From Brachypodium distachyon (Eukaryota > Streptophyta > Magnoliopsida > Poales > Poaceae): DNA of 64,000 bases. Numbering within the stretch: the stretch's first letter is position 1; every line of letters begins with the position of its first letter. Shown here piece by piece: positions 11,060 through 23,800 of the stretch. A program made the position numbers and the translations under genes. The notes beneath the pieces are model-generated. The model saw only the letters and a program-made list of their open reading frames with translations, ran no database searches and had not been told where the DNA came from. Location: NCBI RefSeq assembly GCF_000005505.3, contig NC_016133.3, positions 27,382,508 through 27,446,507 on the forward strand. The letters are read 5' to 3'.

Positions 11060-12956
11060 GTAAATGTCTTGGTCACTTACTATAAATTCCTAAAAAAATC
11101 TAAAAAATATGAGAACTTTGAAAAACAAAAATGTGGAAAAGGTAATCTTTTGAATATTGTCGAAATCAGTGGCTTTTATAGACCCTTTTAATACCTTTTC
11201 AAGAAACCTTTGAATTTTGTCAAAATCAATGGCTTTTACATAATATATATGAATTAAGCATTTGTGAAAATAATAGACCCTTTTATTACCTTTTCAAGAA
11301 AAATGGTTATGTTTTTTAAAATCTTTTTCAATTCCTGTGCTATTGGGCTGCCACATGTGTTGAGCCTTCCCACCAACCTTCAATGGGACGAAGGATCAAA
11401 TCTAGATGGTAATAACACTTGATGACCAAGAATATCTGGAACCGAAGAATACCAGCTGAAGCATGAAAACTAAATTTGAATGCTTTTGGTGTATCCATAA
11501 CCATAAGGGCATCTCTGACAACATGTACTAGTCCTACGTGGTCTAGAGATAGATAGAAAAAAAAATACGTTATACTCCCTCCGTTCCATATTAAGTGTAT
11601 CAAATTTGTCCAAAATTAGCCGGGTCATACATGTAATATTTTTTTTCAGTAACAAGGTCTTGTCAGGAGGGAAAGTATCAGGTTAGACTGTTTCGCGAAG
11701 GAAGGAAAGATGCACTTGGTTTAATATTTCCTTTCGTATGACCAACTGTGTTTTGGCTCGATGATGTACCCAATTTTCTTGTGCGTGTTTTGGCGAACAA
11801 TGTAAAGCCTGTTTGCAAATTAATAAGACCCATGTATTTTGTTGGTATAGAGATGCCCTTCCTTTGGGACCGTGACTGAATTGTTTGTGCTTCGTTGGTT
11901 GTAGTCCGGTTGCCACGATATTGCGTTTCCTTGTGTTGGAGAATCTAGTCTCAAGAGTCGAGAATAACTCTTCTGCAAGTGCTCATCATCGCGACGTTCC
12001 GTGCGAACTGCGTTTGCGTTTTGCTGTCGGGCTGTGTCTGGATCACCCGCGCGGACCGAACATCGCTATAGTCTCGATCGAATGGATACGCGACAGCTAA
12101 GTCTCAAATGGATGGACGTCGTTTTCAATTCCTTAATTATGTCGGTTTCTCCTTGGATAGTTGGATGAAATTCGCTTCCTAGTTCATCTAGCACGCGGCA
12201 CGCGCGACCGACAATTAAGGGCAAGCGATCTACTCGAACCTACGAGAAGGAACATACGTACGTGCAAGTGTAGAACGTACGTAGTCCTACGGCTTAATTA
12301 GTGGCTAAGGCACGGGGATGGATAACCGAACCGATGTCGACCATCCTAAAACGACTCTACATACTCGACCTGCCGGTCGGCGCGCCATCGACAACAGAGC
12401 CCGCGGCGCCGCGTCCGGCCCGACGTGCGGCGCCGTGTGGCCACGCCGGCAGGCCGGCAGGCAGCACGCGCGAACGATTGCCGCGCGAAGCTAGACGGCA
12501 GCCGCACAGCCAGCTACGTGAGGTTCGTGGCGGGGCACAATGTGATCGCCATCCGGCCGCGGCCGGTCCATATCGACGCGGTTTCCCCATAAACCTGGGA
12601 ACAGCAGAGAGTAATTTGACTGGGTTTCTCAACCCACAACAGGCGCCAGGTATCTCTGCTGCACGCACGTCGTGACGTCAACGTCGCGCGATAAGAATAT
12701 GCTGGGGGACAGCGTCGTGCCAAGTGGTACTGCTATAACACGTTTTACGCGGTAGTTTCAAATATAAAAAATAACACGTTACGCGGTTGTTTTTATTCTG
12801 CTCAAATAAAATTGGCCCCACTTGGACCATTATAAAACCTAAAACTGCCTAGAGTAAAGTAAAGAATAAATCGCCCAACAATATTACAACTCTGCGTATT
12901 TTACTCCCACCGTCCATGTACAGTGGGCTTTTTATTTGCTCTGAACAATCGGTGTA
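11060..12956. other. Intergenic sequence with a single MITE end
   Basis: A Stowaway-like left terminus (ACTCCCTCCGTTCCATATTA) is seen at about 11573-11592, with only a weak partner near 11668-11680. The GC-rich stretch 12360-12680 has open frames on both strands but no recognisable domain. Confidence 0.45.
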
Positions 12957-13020
12957 TACTATTCATTCCGTTCCATAATTCTCGTCGAAATGTTACATAT
13001 AGAATTATGAAACGAAAGTA
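12957..13020. mobile_element. Very short Stowaway-type foldback
   Basis: CCGTTCCATAATTCTCG near 12969 pairs with AGAATTATGAAACG near 13001-13014, with TA-bounded ends. This is a minimal hairpin remnant of about 64 bp. Confidence 0.6.
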
Positions 13021-13630
13021 GTAGTTGTCCTATAGAACTTATCTTTTTTCCTCCCAAAAATAGCTCTAGTGTTGGCCATGCTCGAACCCTGTCCTATTCA
13101 TAGGCCGGAATGCCAAACGAGACAATTTGTTCTGACCCTATGTGCGCTTGGTACTAGTAGTTTAAGTACGGGTAAAAGATCTTTCAAAAAAAATACGGGT
13201 AAAAGGGGAACACCACAAGCCTCCTCTTCTTTGTGTTCTTGTCGTGAAATTTCTGTACGCCTAGCTTACAAGGGTGGGGGAGTACCAAACAACTACCTCT
13301 GTTTCTAAATATACCATTGACCCGACACTATCACTTACTTTTGAAGCAACGCACATGCATCAAGTATTTAAGGCCAAATTGTGCTATCACTGTTTTAACC
13401 CCAAATCCAAAATGTCGGGGCTCGCACTGTCCGATGTGACAGAGACATGAGACACACGCCCTTTGGTCCAGTCCGTCTCGCCTCGAACCTTAATGTTCCT
13501 TTCTCTTGCACACATGCTCAACCAAGGGTGTCATTGTCACTGGCAATGTCATTTTGCCACCACCATCTATCGGTAGCCAGCATAGTTTCCTATTCTCCCT
13601 ATAAGGTCTAGTGGGTGCACATAAAACCGT

Positions 13631-14490
13631 TATTTTTTTTGTAGAATACGCCTCGGCAGGCGTATCATATAAATAAGGAGAAATACCGCGATGCGGTTAC
13701 ATGCCGGAGGCCTTAGCGTTAGGAATTACTTGCTTACAGTCCGCGACTCTCACGCACCCTTACAAAAGAAGTTGAGATTCTATTCTTAAAGAAGCCAGCA
13801 CTCTCCCAAGCGGCACCCTCCTGCTCAATAGAGTGAGCCACCATCGACACGCACGGATGTACCCCCTCAAAAACAATCGCATTCCGGTCTCGCCAAAACC
13901 ACCAGCAAATGAGAATGATTCCCGTAGCGAAGTCCCCGCGAATTCGTCGGTCACCAAACGGCAGACTAGACCACCACTGAATCAAGCCAAGCTGACCATC
14001 CGGCATCAAATCCAGACGCCGCCATCTCCTGAGAAAAATGTCCCAAATCTGCCTAGCGAAGACACACTCGACCATAAGATGGGAAATGTTCTCAGGTTTC
14101 TGGTCGCAGAAGGGACAATGTGCTGGGTGCGGCATGCCACGATGACTCAAACGATCCGCCGTCTAACAGCGACCTCTAAGAGCAAGCCAAACAAACACCT
14201 TGCAACAGCTCGGTGCCCTGGAGCTCCAAAGATCGTCGGCACATGGGGTGGCCTCTCTCCTCGAGAAGAAAGCGCCGTAGGCCGAGGACGCCATGTATAT
14301 GCTGGATCGGTCCAGGTTCCATCGGAAGATGTCGCCATCCGATGACAGTTCCACTGCCTGAACTAGCTCCCAAACCGCAAAGAACTCGTCAAATTCCTGG
14401 GCAGCAAGAGAGGCACCCACGCCATGCACCGAAGCATTGTTGGTCAACCCGTTATAATGAGATCTCTTCAACGCCTCAATCCTCAAATTG
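13631..14490 (-). pseudogene. 5'-truncated LINE fragment (zf-RVT domain, 3' UTR and poly-A)
   Basis: On the minus strand one frame runs from about 14486 to a stop at 13734, broken by a TAG at 14163-14165. The sequence reads KVFVWLALRGRC, then the stop, then RGMPHPAHCPFCDQKPENIS and HLMVECVFARQIW. This is the HHCC-type zf-RVT domain with its Cys-x2-Cys and His-x4-Cys residues visible. It ends in WWFWRDRNAIVF, typical of LINE C-termini. The element ends at a run of eight T on the plus strand (13632-13639), that is, a poly-A tail. Sequence upstream of 14490 no longer resembles a LINE, which fits 5' truncation on insertion. The stop is consistent with a TGG to TAG change. Confidence 0.82.
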
Positions 14491-14984
14491 CATTCTAACT
14501 AACCATATTTCTTCATGCAACATATAACAACACAACAATTAATGGGTGATATATCTAAGAGTGGAGAAGATGGAGTTGATGCTAACCCTAACTTAACATA
14601 AAAAACCCGAAATTTTATTTTGTCGAAAAACCCTACCCTACAGATGAGGATGATTTCCCCACCGTCGAGAGAGGATCTATCTAGTGCGAGCTCGAGTCCT
14701 ACCGATACCGCTAGCCTGACTTCGTTGCCATCAATGCCACCGGAGCCTGCTGAAGCAGCCACTGCTTCGCGTCAACATCACCATCATCAAGGCGCATGAG
14801 AAGGGAGAAAGTGGCGGGGTTTGATGCTTAACTTAGAGTTTCACACTTAAGTGCATTCTTGGTGATTTTCGCACCGCCATGATAGTAGGTTGTGATGCAT
14901 ATTAGCGCCCTTATATTGTTTTCTTTTGGTAAGTGTCAATGTAAGCATTCTTACGGTGGCGAGTGAGGACGCATGTAAACAGAG

Positions 14985-15529
14985 TACTCTCTCTGTTTTT
15001 TATAAGGCGTATAAATTTTTGTGCCAAATTTCCAAATGTAAGACGCGCACCTACGTACGTACCGGTCCATGCAAGGGGAAAGTAGGCAACCAACGGTGCG
15101 GGCATGAAGGAAAAATCGGTAGTTTCTATTCGTGTGGCTGCATACATGCAAGGGGAAAATAATCCTAAGAGACCTGGTCTCTCCGCTAGGCTGAAAGACC
15201 ACGTCCATCTTTTGATACGTGGGAAATCAACTGCATTATAATCATGATTATTATTTTTCTTTTTCTCACTCATGATGCTTTGAGATTAGTTTTAAAAGCT
15301 AATATATCCACATGGCATATCATGCGGAGGGTCTCTCGAGAGACCACGTCTCTTAAGATTATTTTCTCATGAAGGGGCAGTTCCGTTCGTGGGTGTTGGG
15401 ATTCGTCCAGGTCTGCATGCTCGAAAGCACGGGAGCAGGTAGCTATCTAAGCTCACCGTAAAACGCTCCCTCGCTGTGTTAATATTCATCGCAAAAACAA
15501 TACGCCTGATAAAAAAAACAGAGGGAGTA
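14985..15529. mobile_element. Stowaway-like element with a second inverted-repeat insert
   Basis: The outer ends are TACTCTCTCTGTTTTTTATA at 14985 and the inverse of this, with AAAACAGAGGGAGTA, at 15529; GGCGTAT motifs follow inside both ends. At 545 bp it is long for this class. Inside, 15153-15373 forms its own inverted repeat (AAAATAATCCTAAGAGACC against GTCTCTTAAGATTATTTTC), flanked by similar CATGCAAGGGG and CATGAAGGGG, which suggests a nested insertion. Confidence 0.65.
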
Positions 15530-18413
15530 TATGGTCGTACATTTATGAAATGCACAAAGGTTTTTTTGACACTGTGAATGGTTTTAATTTCAAAAGTTGC
15601 ATGCATCCATACGAAATTGCCCAATGCATCTATTATCAGGCAAACAGTGTGAGGCAAAAACCTTGGCCAATTTTTTTCTAGCCGAACTTTTTTGGTTGGG
15701 TTGGTAATGGTGACCAATAAAACACACGTCAAGTCTCCAAGATAGGTATTGCTACATATATACATGCTTATTCTTGGCCCTTAAGTCAGACTAGCTAGTT
15801 CGACAAAACATGTGCAATAAAGTTTCTTGGTCCTCTCTTTTCCAATAATATAGACTATATAGTACATCTCGGACGGTTTTCTAAGAATCAATAATACTCC
15901 TACAGGGGAGCGAATGCCTGCAACAAACCAAAGCACTGCGTTGCTGTGTATCCGCGTGGAAATTGCACTATCGATAGGTACCAATCAAGTTTGTTACAAA
16001 GCAGTCAACCATGCACGTTACGTCGCATGCATGCAAGAGTACGTAGCGTATAGCGTAGCATTTTCATCAAATCTGCGTGTGGACTGTGGAGTTCTTCCGC
16101 GTATTGTCAAAAAATTTGGTAGCCCCAAGCCCCCAACCACCAATTAATCCACCATTCTGATTTGCATGCATGACTAGTAAGATCTACCTATACTTAGAAT
16201 ATATACCCGCGACAGGTCTTCGCAAAGTCTTCTCAAGGCCTCCTAGTAGCTTACATGTACGTACCGATTCATTTCATGGGAAGTATCTCCGCATACATAC
16301 GTATATGCGGCATCATTTCGCACCGGGCCGAACACGATGCATGCCACGACTAAGGTCCATCGTTACTTAATTAAATCATGTATCAACGTACATGACCTGC
16401 TAGTTTCTTTCCTCTTAAGAAAAACATTTAATTAATCCAAATAAGAAGAATAACAAGAAGCTAAAACTGCCTTCCTTAATCATGCGGTCATGCATGTTGC
16501 CGACTCGGTTCCTGCGTGGCAAGGGACATTATATTCGAAACGTCTTCTCAAAGCTATTGCCCGATTTCTCGGAACAGCAAATAGAATCTTAGCCTTTATG
16601 CATGCATCAAAGGCGCGAGCGAGTTATGTACATTATTGAAACTTTTTCTGGTTACTCCAACTTGTACATACGTGTGTCTGTTTTCTACACTTTTTATGAG
16701 AAATCCATTTTGAATTGCATGCACTAGCAATCTCAATCAAAAGTCCGAACTAATGGAAACCGAGCTAGACAATATATTATATTCTCAACACTTTTCCTCA
16801 CGTCTAGCCGTCTAGGCTATTTTAGTACAGGATTTGCTAGGAAACAGTTAGGGCCGTATACTGACAGGAGCAAGCTGTGCGTATGTTCAGGGCCTCCAAA
16901 AATTAAGGGCCCCCAAATCTAGCTATTCTTAATTAATAGCAGAAAAAGAAAAAAAATCCCAAACATAATAAGGAAAGAAGAAGTCAAATGACAATAGATT
17001 GATTCACTCTCAGCCGCAACGGCACGACGCCTCTTGATTCCGTCGATTTCCGATTGATTCATGTACATGAGGAATCTCCAATTCTTCACACTCCATCGAT
17101 TACAACTCTGTGGAAGGGCTGTAGGGCCAGGTCTTCGTTTGGCGATATTAACATATTTCTCCGTGATTCCATCCGCCGTCGTCTCACCGTTCTGCCCAAT
17201 CTCGCCTTCCCTTCATCCGCTGTAATCGGCTAATCGAGAATTCTCAATCCACATCACAGCAATCCACCAATCTAGGAAGGCACGAAAACAAGAAATTAGG
17301 AAGGCATTATTTGTCTATTTCTTCAAATGCCGTCTTTGAAAAATAAGAGGCATGATTCTCGTTATGAGAAGCATAAGACGAAACAAATATTGAAAACAAC
17401 GGTTCAAAATAAAAAAAGCCCCATTCTGAATTTCGTTTCAGAGCCTTGAATTCCTAGATACGGCCTGGTTGAATATGGTTGTGCACATTCTTTTTTTAAA
17501 GTCCTTTTCGTGTATACGTACGAGACCAGGAGTAAACGTGTTGTCTCTGTGTCCCGGCCACACCTCGATCGCGACACTTTCCCGATGGCCGCGTATACAG
17601 GCGCATGCATAGTCACGTAGTGTGTCATATGAACACGTCGGCGCACCGCCGTCAGCTGTGGAGGAAACCGGATAAGGCCGGGAATCTCTCTATGTCAGAA
17701 TGCTGAGAGAAGGCATATTCAGTGTACAGTGTACTCCCACGTAAAGGGCGTGTATTTGACCCACCGTGTGGATAACGATCCGGCCGTCTTTACTCCCTCT
17801 CGACCGGTGTGCACGTGCACAGCCACAGGGTCGAGTTTTGTTTAACACATACTGGTGGATTGCACAGCAGTTGCGCCAGAGAGACGACTGGACTAGAGCC
17901 GCGAGTCGTGTCATTTCAGTCTTTTATGTGTCCAACGGATCTGGACCGAACATGGCTTTGTCCAAGGTGACCCCGCGTCCATCTAACACATGCATATCGG
18001 CATATGTGTTCTTACTGACCGGGAGGGGATACCAAAGTCTTTCCACTAAACGCACATGTCGATCGGGCACATGCATGACACTTACGCGGCGATCGACATG
18101 CATAGCAGAACGTAACCAAGGTAAGAGGAGCCGTGGTGCCGAAGAAAATGACCGAAGACTGAATCAGCCAAGTCAAAGCGAACTGGCCAAGCCGTCGCCG
18201 TCCGTCCGTGCTTCCGTCATCAGGTGATCCATTTAGCATACCCTAGCTTCTGATCCTTGCAGTTGCGGAGTGTCCTTCGTGTTTATTCATTACTGCCTTC
18301 CCTAGTTAGCGCAATAGCGCTTGCTGCATGCAGGGAGCAACTGTGAAGTACTACTTCGTTCCCAAACAAGTGACTGGAAGTCTCTTACATAAATCAAATT
18401 TTTTATGACGTAC
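15530..18413. other. Intergenic sequence, no gene seen
   Basis: The frames here are short and lack known domains. Frequent GCATGCAT and TACGTA palindromes are present. I can support no coding gene, RNA gene or complete transposon. Confidence 0.45.
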
Positions 18414-18533
18414 TACTTCCGTTTCATAATTCTTGTCTCAAATTTGTCCAAAAATATATGGATGTGTATCTATTCTTAAAAAATGTCTAAATACATGTAG
18501 ACAAAAATTATGAAACGGAGGCACAGAGGAGTA
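18414..18533. mobile_element. Stowaway MITE
   Basis: The left end TACTTCCGTTTCATAATTCT and the right end AATTATGAAACGGAGG...GAGGAGTA are inverted, with TA borders. The right arm carries a small insertion (CACAGAG). Confidence 0.75.
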
Positions 18534-18869
18534 ACATGGATCCTGTTCATACCACCAAACGTGCACACCTGCCGAGATACGACACAATGATGGTCAATCC
18601 AGGATTAATTAAGGCTCAGTTCATATAATCTGTAATGAAAAAATACACAGAAAAGTAAGAAAATATTGGTTAGCCAAACGAAAAAAGTAACGAAAAGTTG
18701 ATTGAAAAAAACATGGATTATCATAATCCACCTCAATACCACAAGCAACCTAAATCCGAATGGACAGGTTGCAACATGGTTAGCCTTACCAAATACAACG
18801 AGCTGAGCTCATGTATTCTCTTAGTTTAATAAGATGATGTAAGCATGTTATAAGAATTAAATAAAATAC

Positions 18870-19004
18870 TACCCATCTGTCCCATATTAAGTGACACAAA
18901 TTTGTTTAAATATAGACGTATCTATATACTCTTTCCGTATCTAGTACTAAAATACGTCTAGATACATATAGTATTACATCACTTAATAAAGTGCGGAGGG
19001 AGTA
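18870..19004. mobile_element. Stowaway MITE
   Basis: The left end TACCCATCTGTCCCATATTA (after TACTA) and the right end CACTTAATAAAGTGCGGAGG plus GAGTA are imperfect inverted repeats with TA borders. An internal TACTCTTTCCGTATCTAGTA looks like a second MITE end. Confidence 0.65.
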
Positions 19005-19394
19005 TAATTTTGCTTAGCTAGAAGAGAGAGGAGAAGAGATATGAGAGATGAGAGAGAAAAGAAGCTGGCTGTAAGCTAATAGGGAGCTACACCATGAGCT
19101 CCTAGAAGAGAGTGAATGTGAGCTCAAATATTATATAAAATAGTACGGTGTACATGTTTATAGCTACTAACTAATATATACATACGGGCTATTAATTAGA
19201 CTGGCTATAGATGATATGATAACATATTATACTCGTAGTTAGATACATTATCATCTTTGATTTTGTCTGGTTTGTTAAATAATATAATCAAAATCACTAT
19301 GCACATCATTTTGATGCAGAGGCCTGGGGATTCAATCCCGTTTTCAAAAGAAAATAAATAAATATGACGAGCCATGGCTCAATTTGAAAATATA

Positions 19395-20859
19395 TCTACA
19401 CCTAATAATAAAGGGAGCAATGCTTCCTTCGTTGTCGTCTGCCAAACTCTCCTCTCACGCGCGCTAAAAAATCTTCCCCGCAGGACGGTAGGACGCCCGG
19501 TGAAAAAAAAAATCTGATCTTCCCCGTCCCGTGCCCGCTGCCGCCGTCCCGCCCCTCACAGGCCGCCGCCGTCTGTCGGCCCTCCCTTCGTCCAACCTCA
19601 CGTGCCATCGAAAGAAAACGCATAAAAGAAAAACCTTGCCGCTGATTATGCGCATAGAGGAAACAACGTACCACTGATTTTGAGGACATCAAGATCCCTG
19701 CCTACCTAGGAGGGAACGCACCCTGATCTCACAGTCTCACCCGACTCATCTTGGCCTAGGCGTCCCCTCCTGCCTGAGCCGCCGCCGCGGTCTTCCGCTG
19801 CCTCCGCCGCCCGTCGCCACCCGCCGCCGCAACCGCCCTCACCGCCGGCCGCCGTCCCCAGCTGCGATATCCAAGAGCATCTTCTTCGGCCTGACGCTTG
19901 TAAGGAAATGTTCTCGTTCTTATAGCCAACAAGTGTTCGATAGAATGCTTCAATGTTGTCCAGCGACATTCATGGTTCCAAACTTCCAATGCATGAGTAG
20001 GGATTAATTGGTTTGACCTTAGCACGAGGATGCATGCCCTTGCTGCTACTCGAGAAGGAGGTGCCACAGCAGGAGCTGTTGTCGTGGCTTGTCAGGTTCA
20101 CGGGCATCGGCAGCATCCCAAGACAGAGGATGCCATGGAGGTGGGAGCACGCGGGCGAGGTTTAGCCCGAGGACGTCAAGGCTCGTGGGACTGTGGGAGC
20201 TACAGATCATGCGAGCAGCCAGCCCATGCTATGGTTGTTGGCATATCTGTTCCACGTCTGGAGCTGCAATTAATTGATGCCACGGAGAAGATGAAGGACA
20301 CATTGGCCGATGTTGCATAACCACTGTATGGTTAGTCTTGTGCTAAACTTACTTTTTTCATTCTACCATGGTGCGATGTTCAGATTGTATCCACCAAATA
20401 TGTTTTTTTTTCACTTTACTTTCCTAAATCGCGATCTTAATTAATGTTCTTCTTGAATCAAAGAGAAGCCAAGTCGGTTATAAGGAACCGTATGAACGGA
20501 AGAGAAATCATGCGAACTTCGGATTTACATATGCTTGCTGATGTCTTACTACATTGAATTCACAACGGTAGTCTTTTGCAACGATATACATTGTGTAAAC
20601 GTTGATTTCAAACTTCGAAGGATATATAGGAGAGAAACATACAAGATGAACATCTATAAGTTTCGGATTTGTAATACACTAGGGCATTAACATATAATGG
20701 AAATTAAATGATTATGAGTGCAAGATATATAAGTATCCTTCTATGAAACAGGTTCTGAACCTAGATAAAAGGAGCGATGCTTTTGTCGTCTGTCGAGCAT
20801 TTTAATAATACAAAATATTAATTTTGTTGCTCCGTTGCAACGCACGGACATTGTACTAG
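19395..20859 (+). mobile_element. Non-autonomous Helitron
   Basis: The 5' end TCTACACCTAATAATAAAG follows a host A at 19394. The 3' end is a short hairpin (CCGTTGCAACGCACGG, 20831-20847) followed by CTAG at 20856-20859 and a host T. This matches the A|TC...hairpin...CTRR|T structure of plant Helitrons, and TGCAACGCACGG-like ends are familiar in grasses. No Rep-helicase is encoded. The GC-rich part (19440-19870) and the frame at 20030-20320 may be captured gene pieces, but I recognise no family. A second copy resembling the 5' end (TAGATAAAAGGAGCGATGC) occurs near 20763. Confidence 0.78.
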
Positions 20860-20860
20860 T
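20849..20860. repeat. LINE target-site duplication, left copy
   Basis: CATTGTACTAGT is identical to 25362-25373. It directly precedes the T run that is the complement of the LINE poly-A tail. Confidence 0.88.
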
Positions 20861-23800
20861 TTTTTTTAGGGGGGGAAACCAGCTTTATTCAACTCTATCT
20901 TGGTAGGGGATACAAGAGATGTCTGGCGTCCCAAGAAGCCACAGGCGGCGACCAGGCGACAAAGGAGAAGCTGCCTTAGCTAGGTTATGAGCATCTATAT
21001 TAAAAATCCGTTCCTCGTGTTTAAAAGAAACATCAACGAAGAGCTTCCTCCTGTCTTCTATCTCTAACAAAATAGCACTGTACTGACAAAGATTGACTTC
21101 CTTCAAGGCTTTGATAACGATCAGGCAGTCTGAGGCAACCCAAAACTTGGACAAATTAAGGTCATGTGCGAGAGACAGAGCCTCATTACATGCCTTTGCT
21201 TCCAACGTCGTCGGGTCAGTCATACCCAAGATTATCACAGTCGAGGCACCCAAGAACTTCCCATGCTCATCTCGACAAACGGCATCGAGCGCACCAGCAG
21301 CTCCAGAGCGAGCTAAACCAGCATCGACATTAATCTTGCATGCACCTGAAGGTGGAGGAATCCACCTAGGGACAGCCAGGGCCTTGTCTTTGCAACCATG
21401 CAACTGCTTCGGTTCGACAGTTTTCTCATCAGCAACAATCGAGAGATCTTCGAAGAAGCGCTGGATAAAGGTGAAGGTAGAGAGCGGACTCTGATATTTA
21501 TCTTCATGAATAGCTTTCCGTCGTGCCCACCAAATAGCCCACAAGGTCGTCAGAATAACGGCAAAATCACATTGCGGCGTCGACTCCAGCAACATGAATA
21601 GCCAAAGATTGGCATCTGGTATATCATTTTGTATGACATGTTCACTTAACTCCTCACCCAAAAGTGCCCACACACACTTCGCCATTGTACAGTCTACAAG
21701 TGCATGGCGCCAAGTATCTTCTGCACCATGACAGATGGAACATACTGAAGATTGGGACATATTCCTTCGATAGCAGACTGCCTCGGTCGGGATAGAGTTC
21801 TTCGCCAAACGCCATGCAAAAACCTTCAGTTTTGCCGGTACAGGGAGTTTCCACAACAACGCCCACTGTTTCTGAACCCTCGAGACATCAGACGATCCTG
21901 CCCGGTGCTCAATCCAATCCCCCCTCCTTCGGTGAGTATCCACTAACATTCGATAAGCATATTGAACGGAGAAAATCCCTTTCCTTTCAAAGTGCCATGC
22001 CTAGAAATCATCACGGACAGACAGCCCCAGCGGAATATTTTTTATAACTAAAGCATCCATTGGGAAGAAATGTTCATCCACCTTGCATAAGTCCCAGCAT
22101 CTGTTAGGATCAATTAATTCAGAAACAATAACAAGTGGATGAGCAGACTTCGAACCCACAGGTCGAAGAAGATGATCTCGGGGTAGCCAGTTGTCATCCC
22201 AAATGCACGTATCACTGCCCAAGCCAATACGCTTGATGAGACCCTGCCACAATACTTGCTTGCCCTCAAAAATTGCTCTCCAAACATGTGACAGACTTGA
22301 ACCCAGCTCAGCATCGAGGATGTTCCCATCCAGAAAATACTTCGCCTTCAGAACTCATGCACTTAGAGACCTTGGATATTGAAGGATTCTCCATGCTTGC
22401 CTCGCCAAAAGAGCGAGGTTAAATAGTTCAAAATCACGAAACCCCAAACCGCCCATATACTTTGGCATGGCCATAACATCCCACGAAACCCATGCAGTCT
22501 TCCGCTCACCATTCTTACTTCCCCACCAAAACTTCCTAGTCAGATAATTTATGTGTTGACAAAGACCACGTGGGAGCAAGAAGGAAGGCATCGAGTACGT
22601 CGGAATTTCTTGGACAACAGACTTGATAAGGATTTGTTTCCCACCGGCAGAAAGGCATTTCTCAAGCCAACCTTGAACTCATTTCCAAACATGATCCTTA
22701 AGATATTTGAAGGCCCTGTTCGCCGAGCGACCCACATTTGAAGGCAAACCAAGGTAGCGTTCTGACAAAGATTCATTTGTGACCTCCAGGATCTGCTTAA
22801 CTTCGTCTCGAGCCGCACGTGCAACACCTTTTCCAAAATAGATTGAACATTTTTGAAGGTTTACTCGTTGGCCTGAAGCATTACAATAATCTTGAACCGA
22901 ATCCTTGATTTGATTCGCACCGGAACCATTAGCCTTGAAGAGCAGCAAGCTGTCATCCGCAAAAAGGAGATGATTAACATGTGATGCCGAAGGTGCAACA
23001 GCCACTCCTCGAACATCTGGATGTTCACTTCTCGCACGCAGGAGGCACGACAAGCCCTCTGTCGCCAGCAGGAAGAGATACGGAGAAATAGGGTCACCTT
23101 GCCGGATCCCCCTCGAAGGCTGAAACTCCTGAAGTTTCCCTCCATTCAGCAATACAGTGAACGAGACCGACGAGACTCCTCGCATGATGGCATGCACAAA
23201 ACTTTCAGCAATGCCCAGTTTTAGCATAATAGCTTGGAGATAAGCCCACTCAACCCGATCATAAGCCTTCATCATATCTAACTTGAGAACACAATGACCA
23301 TTCTTCTTGCTTTGTGACCGCTTCATAAAGTGCAAACACTCATAGGCGGTGATTACGTTATCTGTGATCAATCTGCCAGGAACAAACGCCGACTGCTCGG
23401 GAGAAATAATATCCGGAAAGATCAGTTTAAGCCGGTTAGCTTGCACCTTGGATATGATCTTATAGATCACATTGCATAGACTAATCGGTCTATACTGCAC
23501 CAATGAATTTGGGTTAGATACCTTAGGAATTAAAACAATGAACGTACCATTTATCACTTCCGGAGAATCCTCGCCATTGAGCACACGAAGCACAATTCTG
23601 ACAATGTCATCACCACAGATATCCCAATGGCGTTGGAAAAAATGAGCCGGAAACCCGTCAGGCCCCGGCGCCTTCGTTGGGAACATTTGGAACAAAGCCG
23701 CCTTTACTTCTTCAACACGAAAAGGAGCAGTGAGAGAAGAATTCATCTGTGCCGTGACTTTATGCGGTACATGAGATAAAACTTCCTCGATGCCAATCGT

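Noticed and set aside
12301..12723. Open frames on both strands in a GC-rich patch
   Set aside because: No domain, no ATG start for the longest frame and no supporting splice signals.
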